The position numbers and the translations under genes were made by a program. A DNA stretch of 64,000 bases from Apiotrichum sp. Y4204 (taxonomy: Eukaryota > Basidiomycota > Tremellomycetes > Trichosporonales > Trichosporonaceae), in contig JAMYHL010000056.1 in the NCBI GenBank assembly GCA_025531455.1, positions 202,144 through 266,143 of the forward strand, in the 5' to 3' direction. This document shows positions 46,855 to 58,061 of this stretch, piece after piece. The notes below the pieces were generated by a model that saw only the letters and a program-made list of their open reading frames with translations, was not told the DNA's origin and searched no databases. Within the stretch, counting starts at the first letter, position 1, and each line of letters opens with the position of its first letter.

Positions 46855-48141
46855 CTAGGCCTTCTGACCGGTGGCCTCCCAGTGAGCTTTGCCAAAGGTA
46901 GCAGCCACAACCAACGGGAACACCAGTGTCGCGTCGGCATACACCTGTGATCAGCAGTTGTTCACATGTCGTGCCTCACCTTAACGCTCTTGGCATTGGC
47001 CCGGATCTTCCCCCATGACACGGCCTCGTCCGGACGCGCTCCAGAGTCCGAACCATCGTACTACATCGTTAGCAAGCCAGTATTCATCTCTGCTCACCTC
47101 TTGGCCAGTGTTGATGTAGACCGCGTAGTCCGCACCATTGCGCTGCGGCGTCAGCTATATCCTAACCAGGCGACATTAAGCGTGGCACTCACGAAAAGCA
47201 TGGCGTTGGCGATTTGGTGCTTGCAAACACCCCCACCCAGAATGATCATTCCCGCCTGCTTGGCCTTGATGCTCATGTCGTTGAGTCTCCGAATATCACC
47301 AACAATATCAACATTAAGCGGAGCTGGGTCTGCCTTGTACGTGTGGAAGTACATCATGTCACCGAGGGAACCGTCGGTAAGTGCAGGGCAGAACACTGGA
47401 ATGTCGTTCTAGAGATAAATAAGCAGGGGCATGACAAGGGATTCTTACCTTCCAGCACCAGTAGTAGACGCTCTCTTCATTGTTGATCTCCTTGCCGAGA
47501 CGGTTGATGACCTTGCTGGGAGTCCACTTGATCTTCTCCGGACCCTCCTGCTCCTTGACCATCTCGTCAAAGATGGGCATAACCCAGTCTTCAAACTTGC
47601 AGTAGTTGGAGTTGGGAACCAGGAGATTTCCAATGCGGTTCAGCCTGGATGTCAGAGAGCACTTCGGGTCCCCGGTTGCAGCGACTCACCCCTTCTTACG
47701 CAGCTCCGCACCGTCCAAATGAAACTCGCCGAGGATGGTTGATCCGAGGCACTTGACAAAGTCCTCCTCGACGCCACCAGCTGTCGTCACAAGTGCGTCG
47801 ACCAGCTTGTTCTTGGCGAGGAAAAGAATGATCTCGCGCAGACCCGACGAGATAAGGTTGGAGGTGTAGCCAAGGAAGAGGGTGAGGGGTTGGTCGGGGT
47901 TAGCCCGCTCCTTGCGCTGAACGTCAGCCCACTTGTCTATAGTATGTTTGCGCACCATCTGCTCAACCACTTCAATGGCCCGCCCGAGTCCAGTTGCCTG
48001 GAACCCAATCGTCTCGTAAGCTCCGAGAAGTCCCATAAGGTCAATGGGCTTGGACATGTCTGGTCCCTTGACGTGAACAGCATCCTCGGGGATGGCCTCG
48101 GAGGGAATCAAGACGGCAGCGTGAGCTGTGGAGTCGGACAT
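46855..48141 (-). CDS. DYS1: Deoxyhypusine synthase
   Basis: Transfers the aminobutyl group of spermidine to one lysine of eIF5A, using NAD, the first step of hypusine formation. Exons (minus): 48141-47690, 47644-47449, 47408-47193, 47142-47098, 47060-46980, 46944-46855 (359 residues; family about 350-370). Recognisable blocks are [71 protein letters not shown] and [19 protein letters not shown]. The lysine of SWGKI (K321) corresponds to the active-site lysine that forms the enzyme intermediate (Lys329 in human). The C-terminus [17 protein letters not shown] matches the family. The gene is divergent from MAD1 across 454 bp. All joins are in frame and no essential residue is missing. Confidence 0.96.
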
Positions 48142-48595
48142 TATGAGAAGTGATATACAGGCCGATTACGGAGTGCAGTGTCAACAAATCTCGAAATCTT
48201 GATGGGACGATGATGAAGGACTTGAGAAGACAGCCCACAAGGCCGCAGGCCGCAGGATCGCAGGATGAACTTTTTGAGCTTTTGAGAAGTAAATCAGAAA
48301 TTCCAAGTTGCCATGATTTAGTTTAGGCAAAACTTACCGGCTACAGCGATATAGCGATATAGCGGTCAGACATTAAACCACGCGAATCTCACACATCCAC
48401 CACGGGGTGGCCACCAGCCAACAATTGTGTATTATGTAATACGTACAGATTCACACCGGAGGTCACTGTGCGGGATGGTCATTGTTGTCATCACAAACGT
48501 CTAAACCTGCTCTTGTTGACCACGCTTCAGCAGATTTCGACACAATACAAAGCATCTCTCACTCTCCTTCTACGAGCCATCACGACGCTCCCAGA
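48142..48595. promoter_or_regulatory. Shared promoter region of DHS and MAD1
   Basis: Divergent 454-bp interval with AT-rich sequence near 48280-48370 (a repeated ATAGCGATATAGCG) and CTCTCACTCTCC before MAD1. No exon seen. Confidence 0.4.
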
Positions 48596-50949
48596 ATGGA
48601 CCGACAGGACCGAGCTCCAGCATCTCGCATTCCAAGTGCCAGTGGGGTTTTGCGGACCCCGAGCACACGCTTGGGCACCACCTCTCGCACACCGCTCTCC
48701 GCTCTAGGGAAACGCGGGGCTGGCGAGGCCGGCTTTGGTGATGGTGCGTCCGAGCCATCGAAAATACTGTCGTGCAATCACCTAGACCGAATTTTTAACA
48801 TTTACAGATGCCAGCGCTACGCGGCGCGCTCTGCACGCGTCCCAGAGCAAGCAGACAACGCTGGAACGCCAGGTCGTCGAGCTTGAGCGCCAACTGCGGA
48901 AGCGAGACGAGGACCTGGAAGAGCAGCGGCGCGAAATCGGAAAGCTGAAGCAGGAGCGGGGAATTCTCCTTGAGGGGGAAACGATGGCCAAGGACACGCT
49001 CAATGAACGCGAAGCGGAGTGGGCTGAGATGAAGGTGAGACGAAATGTCGAATGTCGACGCCGGGCATGGGATACGGCAAACTGACAATGCAGGCAGAAT
49101 ACAAACAGATGGTTAAAGATGTTCGCGGAAGGTTGCGGGACAAAGAATCGGATCTCTTTGAGCTCAACAACAAGTACCAAGTCGTGAAGACGGAAAATGG
49201 CCGGTTGAGGCGCGAGTCGCAAAACGAGATCAAGCTGCTCGAGGGGCGGCTCACCGAGGTGGAGGAGGAACGAGACGAACTCAAGGGATGGCAACACCGT
49301 GCTGAAAGCCTATCCACTGAACTCGAAGAGATTCGTCGTGAACACGCTGCCCTTCTTCAGGAACGCGATTCCACACGAGAAGAAAAGCGCTCGAATGAGC
49401 TCGTATTTGAGGAAGCCCAGCGTGAGTGCAGCAGCATGTAGATCAACTGACAGACAGGCCTATCTCAAAACCTCATCGCTCTTCAGAATCAGAAGGATGA
49501 GCTGCAGGCTGAGGTCTCCGGGCTGCGCAAGTGGAAGAAGGAGGCGGATACTCGTGATCGTCGTGCAGAGCAGATGGAGCTCGAACTACGAAACGAAATC
49601 CGTGGGCTGAATGTCGAGCTGGAGAGAGCTCGTCGTGAGATTGAGTAGGTTGATCTGCTTTGGCCAAACTGATGTTCCAGGTCATTGACTCAAAACTTCC
49701 CTGCGTCTGGAAAGCCGGATGAGGATGCCCATACGATACAGAACCGCCTTTCAGCACTGTCGAAGCTTCATGACGATCTCAAGCGCCAGCTGAAAGATCA
49801 GACGGATGAGAACATGCGGCTGCATTCGCGACTCTCGACACTGGCCAGTGACAGTGAAAACGCGACCTACACTCTCACCCGGGACCTCGAAGAAGTCAGG
49901 CGTGAGCTGCGCTGGGCCAGCGAGGGCCGCAGCAGTGCCGAGCGCCGTGAGCAACTTCTGAAGACTGAGCTTGCGACACTTCAGACCAAGCGCAGTCCTA
50001 GTGTTGACTCTCATTCTGCCGTTTCGTCTTCTCGCGTGCAGCAGTTGGAGGCACTTGTCGAGAGGTACCGGGCAGAGCTCGATGCCGCACCCCGCGACTC
50101 GAAGGACGCTGTCGGACGTCTAGGAAAGGGTACTGGCATTGTGGATTCCGACAAGTTGGCGGAAGCAGAAGAGGTCATCAAGGGCCAAGAAGAAGGTATG
50201 TTGTCACAATCTGATCAAATTATTCTTGACAACTGACGTTTCCAGATATTGCGAATCTTCAGGATAGGATCGGCCAGTTGACCGAGGCCAACTCAGCGCT
50301 CGATGCGGAGGTAGCCCAGCTAATGCGGCGTGTCTTTAGTGGTGAATTCAACCCCGAGCGCGAACGGTGTCTCGAGCTTCGTACGAATCCGGCGGCAAAG
50401 ATCCACGCGGTTCGAACAGAACAGCTCGAAAACTTGAAGGCTGAGAATGCCGCGCTTCTTTATCGACTTGCGGAGTTGGACAAAGAGCCATCGGGGTCGA
50501 CATCAAGTGCAAGCGCCGAGGCACGCGGCCTTGTACCTCGTATCAGCTTTGACCGCCTGTCGAAGGAAAAGGCGGATCTTGAGGCTGCACACGAAAAGCG
50601 TCTGCGGCGCCTAAAGGAAATTTTCGGAGCAAAGTCGCGCGAGTTCCTTGAGGCGGTCTACTCCCTCCTTGGGTGGCGTATTCGATTCGATGAAAACGGC
50701 GCCGATATCCGGCTCACGTCCATGTACGCACCCAAAGGAAAGATGGGTCTCACGCTCAAATTCACTTCCAACGAGGGACATTTTGGCACGATGGCCATGA
50801 TGGGCGGTATGGCACGGAGTCTTGAAGAAGCCCGCGAATTCTGGGTGACTGAGCGTCAGAGTATTCCGGGCTTCCTTGCACAGGTGACGACTGAGATGTT
50901 TGAGAAGACCACGTTGGGGCGAGCGGCGGGTTATGTTGGGCTGGAGTAG
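48596..50949 (+). CDS. MAD1: Spindle assembly checkpoint protein Mad1
   Basis: Exons 48596-48743, 48808-49034, 49094-49421, 49458-49644, 49681-50195, 50246-50949 (702 residues). A long coiled coil fills residues about 55-480, with heptad-rich Glu/Arg/Leu sequence (ERQVVELERQLRKRDEDLEE and onward). RCLELRTNPAAK at 509 matches the Mad2-interaction motif (basic, hydrophobic, x, Leu, x3, Pro). RRLKEIF at 589-595 contains the RLK motif that contacts Bub1. The C-terminal RWD-like fold is seen in FLEAVYSLLGWRIRF and DIRLTSMYAPKGKMGLTLKF. Mad1 sits at nuclear pores and unattached kinetochores and recruits Mad2. The start is the first ATG giving the Ser/Thr/Arg-rich N-terminus common in this family; an in-frame ATG at 48482 lies in poor context. 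The stop is 43 bases from the stop of the convergent cyclophilin gene. Confidence 0.93.
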
Positions 50950-50992
50950 ACTACGACACAGCATAGTATGCATTTCATAATACACAGCACAT

Positions 50993-51878
50993 TTACATCT
51001 CGCCGCATTCGGATATCCGCACTGTCATCTTTGGCCTGGCGTAAGCGATACGTTGAGATGAACAAGCCTCACCGGTTGTTGACGCCGGTCGGCGTGTTCT
51101 CAATTTTGCGGACTGTGAGAAGCCCGTCGATAACACGTCCAAATACGGTGTGCTTGCCATCAAGGAAGCCAGCGGGTGCCGTCGTGATGAAGAACTGACA
51201 ACCGTTCGTGTTCGGCCCCGAATTTGCCTAGGATAAGACGGCGTCGCGCAATGTAACGTACCATAGAAAGAAGACCGGGTCCAGTGTGCTTTACATCAAA
51301 GTTCTCATCTTCGAACTGCGATCCATAGATAGAGAAAGTTCCGGTGCCGTCGTGGCGGATGAAGTCACCGCCCTGGACCATGAATTGCGGAATACTAGTC
51401 GTCGTCAGTGACAGGTGAGTGGCAGTGCAACGCCGATTTTTGCTCGTCGTTGACCATCTAGAAGTACACTTACACACTGCAAGTCAGCGTTCCTTCCTCA
51501 GTCAACAAATACATACCGGTGAAATGTCGCGTCTTTGTATCCCTGAGGAGTCCCGTTCACCCTGCCACCAGTCAGTGATACCTAGGTGAGATGTACCCAC
51601 CTGTGCTCTCCTGTGCAAAGCTGCCGAAAGTTCTCTGCAGTTCTGCAATGTAAGCTTACTCACCATTTGCAGAGCGCTACGGTACCTACTTGGGTGTGAT
51701 ATCGTTGAACAGCTCTGTATCATTAGCTTGCCGTCCGTGTTCTCTTTCTTAACTGGCCCTCGTCATCACTCGTGGGGAGCTTACCCATCTTAACCCTTCC
51801 AGCGGGGGTGTCCCCGATGGAGATGTCAAAGAACACAATCGGGCGAGTATGGCCTGCAGGAGGCTCCGGAATGGACAT
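50993..51878 (-). CDS. Cyclophilin H-type spliceosomal peptidyl-prolyl isomerase
   Basis: Exons (minus): 51878-51785, 51714-51690, 51642-51601, 51561-51517, 51476-51474, 51394-51262, 51227-51073, 51035-50993 (179 residues). It is a cyclophilin: [47 protein letters not shown] (catalytic Arg region), [18 protein letters not shown] and [16 protein letters not shown]. The [18 protein letters not shown] loop and the C-terminal ISECGEM agree best with the U4/U6.U5-associated cyclophilin H (human PPIH ends SQCGEM) rather than cytosolic CypA. The fifth exon is only TGT, three bases. It is needed to supply the V in the invariant FHRVIP; skipping it would delete that residue while keeping frame. The last intron is just 37 nt. 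Confidence 0.92.
51474..51476 (-). other. Predicted 3-nt micro-exon of the cyclophilin gene
   Basis: TGT flanked by CTTGCAG upstream and GTAAGT downstream on the minus strand. It completes the Arg codon from the previous exon (CG+T) and starts the Val codon (GT+T). Confidence 0.75.
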
Positions 51879-53141
51879 TGCGTGAGGTGTGGATGATCAG
51901 GGATCTGAAGATATGGCAGAAAGATGCTGTTGAGCAATATGGAAAGAGCTGCTAGAGCTGACCGCTTGGTTTGTTTTCGTCCACTCTGGAGGCTCTGTAA
52001 TGTGGTGGAGGTGTGGGCAAAGGTGGTGGAGGGCGACTCTCATTAGCGGAACCTTTTGAGAAATAATGAACTGACCCGTAGTGTTACTAAAAGGGGCACT
52101 GGTAGGTATTATCTTTATGATTCCAGGTACTTAGATGCATCATTGCAGCTGGGGGGGTGCACACTGTACCCGACATGGTGTCACATGTCACAGCTTCGCA
52201 GTGTCCATGCTCGATCCTGTATGATCCTGTAATCCTATGGTACTTGCGGTACTGTGGATTGCACACTGCTCCACAAGCTCCATTCGAGCCACCAAATCCA
52301 GACCAGACACGTACTGTAGCTGTAAACGGTATCCAGCTTCTCTTCACAGCTCTCCATTGTCTAAAACGACATGGGTGCGAGACTGACGAAAGTCATGTCC
52401 ACACCCTCACACCCCGCTGCGAACGGTAGGAAGACCCTGAGGTGCGATCAGTCTCGGGCAGACTCACAGACACAGCTGGTGAGTCGCTGCCCCATGTAAC
52501 ATACTAATCTGGCGCCGCCTCTCACACATCGTGTGAGGAGGGCGATGCGAACCACTTTTATTCCGACCTCACACCATTGATTGTCTGACGCTGGTCTCTG
52601 CACTTTCTAGTTTCAGCTGTCCTCACTGTAATTATTTTCACTTGTTGCATACGTTCACCATTGAGTTACAGAGATACAGAGTATCTGGGTGAGACGTTCG
52701 TTTCACATCGGCGGTTTCAAGATCGGCGCCTGGAATCATTGCACTATCAGGGATCGAGACAATGGAATGGGAACATAGTACGCGTTGTCGTGTAATCGGC
52801 AGTCCACGCGTCTGCTGTCTCGCCTCCATGGGCGAACTTGTTCCGAAGGACGAGTTCTTGGGTCTTTTTGTCACAATGATGTGTAGGGCACACTCAAACG
52901 GTTGAAGACAGTTGCGCGCCATCACACATACACCCACACACACCACAGACGTATACCCACTTATCAACACAATGGCTGCACCGCTGGTGCGAGGTGTGTG
53001 CCCAAGTCCTATGAAACATACTTGGAAAAGTTCACCTCTGGATGCACAGCCCACTCATTGCTCATCTGCGAGTTCACAAGTATATCAACACTGCGATCAC
53101 CACAAGTCTTCATCTTCATCCCCCTTCCCACTTCCTGTCCC
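51879..53141. other. Intergenic region between divergent genes
   Basis: No supported exon, though a possible frame (KSYETYLEKFTSGC ...) near 52985-53070 resembles coding sequence and could be an upstream exon of the next gene. CA-rich repeat at 52922-52946. The pyrimidine-poor plus strand next to 51879 is the cyclophilin promoter side. Confidence 0.4.
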
Positions 53142-56100
53142 ATGAGTCTGCCCATCCGCAACTCCTCCATCCCACTCTCATCAATCACCCCACCAGTGCA
53201 GTCGCCAAAGCTCGTAACCAGCCGTAATATCTCATCAGTCGCCAAGTTTCAGTGGAACAGGTACCTCAAGCCGCGCCGCGACAGCGTCCTGGGTCGTATC
53301 AGCTCATACCATTGGGAGGCCCTTTTCAATTGTGCGAGTAATCACGCCAGGACTCATACCTACGACCTCCCTAGCTGTATCCCGAACGTGGTACACAGGC
53401 GCATAAGAGGATACTTTCAGCCTCGACGCTACGTTCGTACTGCTGTTCTCCTAGGTTGTGTACAAGGTGCTAACCCAACCCACAGCCGATCCAGTCTCAC
53501 AAGTCGCGCGAGCAAGAAGAAGATTCGGAAGACGAAGATTTTGACTTCGAACAAGACGTAGAAGAATATAGAGACCGGTGTGCCAAACTGAACAACTCAA
53601 AGCGTTCGCTCTCTCGACACCAGTCACCAAACGTCACTCGTAACATCCCCACTGGCTCCAAGCCTGTCCCAAAGCACCAGCCACCGTCACAACTCGGCGC
53701 CTGCGTATCGCCACAGATGACTCTTTTGTCCCCCACTCGAGGAGACGTTGATCAACACCACAACACTGAGTCTCAGACTGCCGCCCAGTCGTCCGCCCCG
53801 AGCTCGGTGAACACGACTCCCGGTATTCCCCCCGTCGTCGATACTCGAACGTCGAGGGGCCAGATCTCGTTAAATGCAGCAGCCAGTGCACCATCTACGG
53901 GTGAGACTGGCGGTCCCACGATCACTCAGCTTTTAAACTTGCTAGTCCCTCCAACCGCCAACGCACCCACGACCCCGCCTGCTTCTGTTGGTCTGTCCGG
54001 CTCTTCTCTACTTTCTTCCTCCTCCAGCTCTCACGCTCGTCGATCGGTATGACATTTATGCGCCTCTCAGCCTCTCAGATTTACTGACATTCAGGGAACT
54101 GCCAGCACGGTACTGAAAGGTCGCTCCAATGGACTCGTTAGCACCCTCACACACCCGAATCTTAGACGTGAAAAGAAGGAAGTGGGGCCCTCCCCTCTTA
54201 GTGAATCCTTCACCTGGGAGAACTGGCAAAAACAGCAAGAGGCGGAAGACTTTGCGGGAGAGTTGTCTCGGACGCTGGAGGAGGTCTTGGGGCCGGTTCC
54301 TCATGATCCTCAGCCCGAGCCACATGTTCAACTCGACCCAGAGGAAACCTTCGACGATGAGAGCTTCGGAATCCCCACCCGCTCCTTGCACGACTGGCTT
54401 GAGGAAGGCGAACCAGTCCCGCTGGCTGAGCTAAGCGACGAGTTTATCGACGACGACGCAATTAGGAACATCCGCACTGCGCTCTCGAGTGAGCTGGAGG
54501 ACACAACCGAGCAAATGGATGTCGATACTCTCACCGATTCTGTGGTCCATTCTCCGGAAAACGTTAGTGCCGACGCCTCAGATGTAGAAGGAGTTTGTGG
54601 GGCAGCTCGCGACGCAGACGGCCGCTTTATCCCCAGTGCCCCTGCTGCAGACGATAACGACACAAGCGAAGCTCGAGACACGGCGCCAACTCCGCCGAGT
54701 GGTCGTCACACCTGGGCAGACACATCATTCCCAGCCGTGGCCCACGGCCACACAGAGGAAACTTTGCACCCCAAGGATAATGGCGTTGCTCAAGGCGCCT
54801 CCTTGTCCTCGTCGTTGACCGCCTCCCGTATGCGTTACCTCGACCAGCAACTTCTTGCATCCCTCAATCCCGGGTCGAAGGAACTTCAAACCCCTCCTCG
54901 CTCTGCCTCCGCAGAGCCCAGCCGCAACATAGGCGGACTTGATCCTCCATCGGCTCTGAACAATCGCTGGACGACCCCTCCACGCTTCAATCTCGGGGTC
55001 GCTGACTCACCTGAGTCCCCCGCCGAAGTACCTCTCCGACATCGCGTGGCCGCCCTCTTTCCCCCACCTGCCCCAGTGCCGGTGCCCCCGTCGCCCGAAC
55101 CAATCAACTACGCCTGCACTCCTCCGGAACACGCACGGAGGAAGAGGAATGAGTATGGACGGACTCCGTCCCCCGAGGCTGAGAAAATGGGGCGCCCCGA
55201 GAAACGCCATCGTGACAATTACTCGGGAGATGAGAGCGCCGATCTTCCTGCAGCTAAACGCCACCGCGGCCGCGGGCCTCGTGACCTCACTATGGACGAG
55301 TCTCTCACTGCGGATTCTGTCCTGTTGCGCCCCACTCCCATATTTGGGGACTTTGGCGGTTTCGATATTCCGGCGCAGGGCGAGGCAGGTTCGAGTAGAT
55401 GGGCCGGCGCGCTTCGCGACGCTCAGGATGCTCCGCTGCCCGTTGCCAACTCCCGCAGCCTCGGCCGCTTTCCAGCTGTGATTATCGGCCCTTCTCTCGA
55501 GGATGCCGACGACTTCAAGCCATCGGCCATGTCCACCCCGAAGAATGCTCGTGTCGCTCCAAGCAATTCGCCGACTTCCGAGTATGGCACGCCGATGGGC
55601 ACCCTCTTTTCTCCGTCTGATCTAAACGCGTCACGTCGCACTGACAACGAGATTGTCGGTTCTGGAGTCGATGGGCCGCATCTCCGCGTCGATTCCGAGT
55701 TTGATGAGGAGCAGCGCATCCCGGCTGTCGCCAACCGTGAGAAAAACTACCCTTCAGCATCCCACTACTTTCACGATCTCTCTACCGTGAACGAGGTGAC
55801 TGAGCTTCCTGAGAGTCCTGTTTCGCGGGCTCCACCGCAGGGGGTCCCGCACAATTGTGACATCTCGCCACTCCATCGCAACATTTCACCTTCGACCTTG
55901 CCTAAGGCCAATGAATCGTCCGGGATCGAGACAGCGGACAATATCACTTCGCAGACGCCACTGGATGAGCCGGAGGTTGAAACATATATTACGGAAGTTT
56001 CTCCTGTCCCTGCTCCAGCTGAGTCGGCCTCTCAGTCCGGATCCGTCATAGAAGCAACACCGGTGTACGATCCTCCACCGCTCGCTGTTCCTTCTGCGGC

Positions 56101-57622
56101 CACAGCAGGGGGCGAACAACAGCCTGGCACATTTTCGCCCACACCTGCTGAGATCGCCGTCACTGAGTTCGAAGTCCCTGAGGGCTATAGACCCCCGCCG
56201 CTCCGCCCTCGGAAACGTGGACCCGCTGTAACTGAGCCAAAGGCTCCCATCGCTGATACCAACGAGGCGGAAGAGGAAGAGGTGCAGAAGCTCCTTGATA
56301 TAACGCCTGTTAAAGTCTCTGAGGCTCACGAGCTCCCTCAGACACATGTTGTTCCTGATGCTGTTTCAATCGCGGCGCCTCCCGCCCCAGCTCTCCGCCG
56401 CTCGACGCGTCAACGCTCGGTCACACCACAGCCACCTCCGCCTCCGCCCCGCCAAACACGCAAGCGCTTAGCGTCGGTGCTCGCCCAGGAGCCTGAGTCG
56501 GTACCTAAGCGCGCCCGTAAAGCACTTTCGTCTTCTGCCGTTCCCAGCGGTGCCGGCCACTCTTGTGCTCGCCAGGACTCCTCCGCTGAGGAGCGTGCAA
56601 TTTCTCCTGATGAGAAGTTGCCCGGGGGAGTGGAGGTGTCGATCCCCGCCCAGCCTCGTCAGACACGCAAGCGCTCGGCCTCAGTACCAGTGAAGGAGCC
56701 CCAGCCGGCATCCAAGCGCGCCCGAAAGGCCCGTTTGCCTTCTGCCGGTCCCAGCGGTGCTGAGTCTTCTCACACTTGCCAAAAGATTCCCGCAGAGGAG
56801 CTCACAGCTTTGTGTGACGCGCCCGGGACTGTTCAGATGCCTAAACCTGCCTCGCCTGGACCTTCTACCCTTCTGCCTCTGCCCGATGCTCTTGTCCCCA
56901 CCCCATCTACATCGTCTGCGCCTGAAGCTCCTTCTGTCGAGCCCCTTACCGGAACCACAGGCCGTCCCATTCGCGCGGTGCGCCTCCGTAAGGCTGAGCC
57001 TCCCCGCGCCCCATCTCCGCCTGTTCCCCGCCGCCGTACTACTACCGCTGCGAAGGCGAAGAAGAGTGAGGCCCAGATCAAGGAGGCAGCCAAGAAGTCT
57101 GCCACCAAGGCGTCGACTAAAGGCAAACCCGTCAAGAAGGAGCCTGTGGCTCCTGCTCCTGAAGATGCACGTCCGACTAAGACGAAGGGTAAGACTAAGG
57201 CTGCCCCCGCGCCCAAGGCCGCGGTCGAAAAGACCACCGAAGCCGCTGTGACGGAGAAGACGGTCGATCCTCCGAAAGCGAGCCGCGCGACGAGGAAAGG
57301 CAAAGAGAAAGCCGGTGCCTCAGCTCCCGAGAAGAAGGAGGTGTTTGGGAAGGCTGCTGCTTCTGAGAACAAGAAAGTCTCCACCAAGGCGGAAGCTCCC
57401 GTCAAGAAGGCCGCAAAGAAACCGGCCGCACCAAAGAAGACAGCTGCCCCGAAGAAGAAAGAGTCGGCCCCAAATAAAGAGCCTGCCCAGAAGGAGTCCG
57501 CTCAGACGAAACCGCCCGCTCAATCGGCTCAGGCCACTCCGATCGCTGACCCTACTCCTGCTCCTGCTCCTGCCGCAATTGGCACCACCCGCATGACTCG
57601 TAGCCGCTCTCGAGCGCAGTAA
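53142..57622 (+). CDS. Large disordered protein with H1-like Lys/Pro/Ala tail (5' end uncertain)
   Basis: Confident exons are 53486-54046 and 54095-57622, joined by a 48-nt intron. An in-frame stop at 53471-53473 forces an upstream splice: the acceptor CACAG at 53481-53485 has a GCTAAC branch site. My best upstream model is 53142-53260 (MSLPIRNSSIPLSS...) plus a 16-nt exon 53421-53436, giving 1407 residues; this part is tentative. There is no known domain. The conserved-looking core is SFTWENWQKQQEAEDFAGEL and IPTRSLHDWLEEGEPVPLAE. A near-duplicate block (RQTRKR-ASV ... KRARKA ... PSAGPSGA) occurs twice, 69 codons apart (56450 and 56657). The last 200 residues are Lys/Ala/Pro repeats such as VKKAAKKPAAPKKTAAPKKK ending in TRMTRSRSRAQ, like a linker-histone tail. 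This suggests a chromatin-bound nuclear protein, but the function is unknown. Confidence 0.7.
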
Positions 57623-57967
57623 ACGCATGACCTTGTACAGCTTCTCTTCTTATCGGCATCGAACGCTGTCTTGTCACTGGCTGGTCCGTGGCTCTTGCCT
57701 CGCGTAGTCGATGCTCCTGTAGATGCCATAGAGTCTGCGCCATAGAGTGCTCTGTTGTTCACTTAGAATGTTTTATGTGTTGTTCAATCAAAGTCGAGTG
57801 CACTTTGGCAGACCGGAAGACCAGAGCGTACGGCATGGTATGCTGTAGCTACCATCCTCCTGCGCTCCCCGGGTGCCCGGCGTACGGTCTCTTTCGTACG
57901 ATCTGTACCATGTTCCTCGGACGGGGATATCCCTGGCGCTGTGTGACCACCAAAATAACCAAAAATG
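57623..57967. other. Intergenic region
   Basis: 3' flank of the large disordered gene up to the tRNA terminator. No gene seen. Confidence 0.45.
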
Positions 57968-57972
57968 AAAAA
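57968..57972 (-). terminator. Pol III terminator of tRNA-Thr
   Basis: Five T on the minus strand, five bases after the tRNA 3' end; another T5 follows at 57965-57961. Confidence 0.7.
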
Positions 57973-57977
57973 CTATA

Positions 57978-58061
57978 TGCCCCGTAGCCGACTTGAACGA
58001 CTGACCTTGTCATGACTTTTTAAGGTACTAGTGACACGCTCTACCACTGAGCTAACGGGGC
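57978..58061 (-). tRNA. tRNA-Thr (anticodon AGT), with a 12-nt intron
   Basis: On the minus strand the acceptor stem GCCCCGT (58061-58055) pairs with ACGGGGC (57985-57979). The D arm is GCTCAGTGGTAGAGC. The anticodon stem TGTCA (58036-58032) pairs with TGACA (58012-58008). The anticodon loop reads C-T-A-G-T-A with AGT at 58029-58027. The intron CCTTAAAAAGTC (58025-58014) lies one base 3' of the anticodon, the canonical position for nuclear tRNA introns. The T arm AGTCG-TTCAAGT-CGGCT is intact, and the discriminator base is A. All stems are paired, so the gene looks functional. It reads ACT and, once A34 becomes inosine, ACC. Confidence 0.95.

Noticed and set aside
56833..57405. 190-codon minus-strand frame over the disordered gene
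   Set aside because: Mirror translation of Lys/Ala/Pro codons; the plus-strand frame is much longer and spliced consistently.
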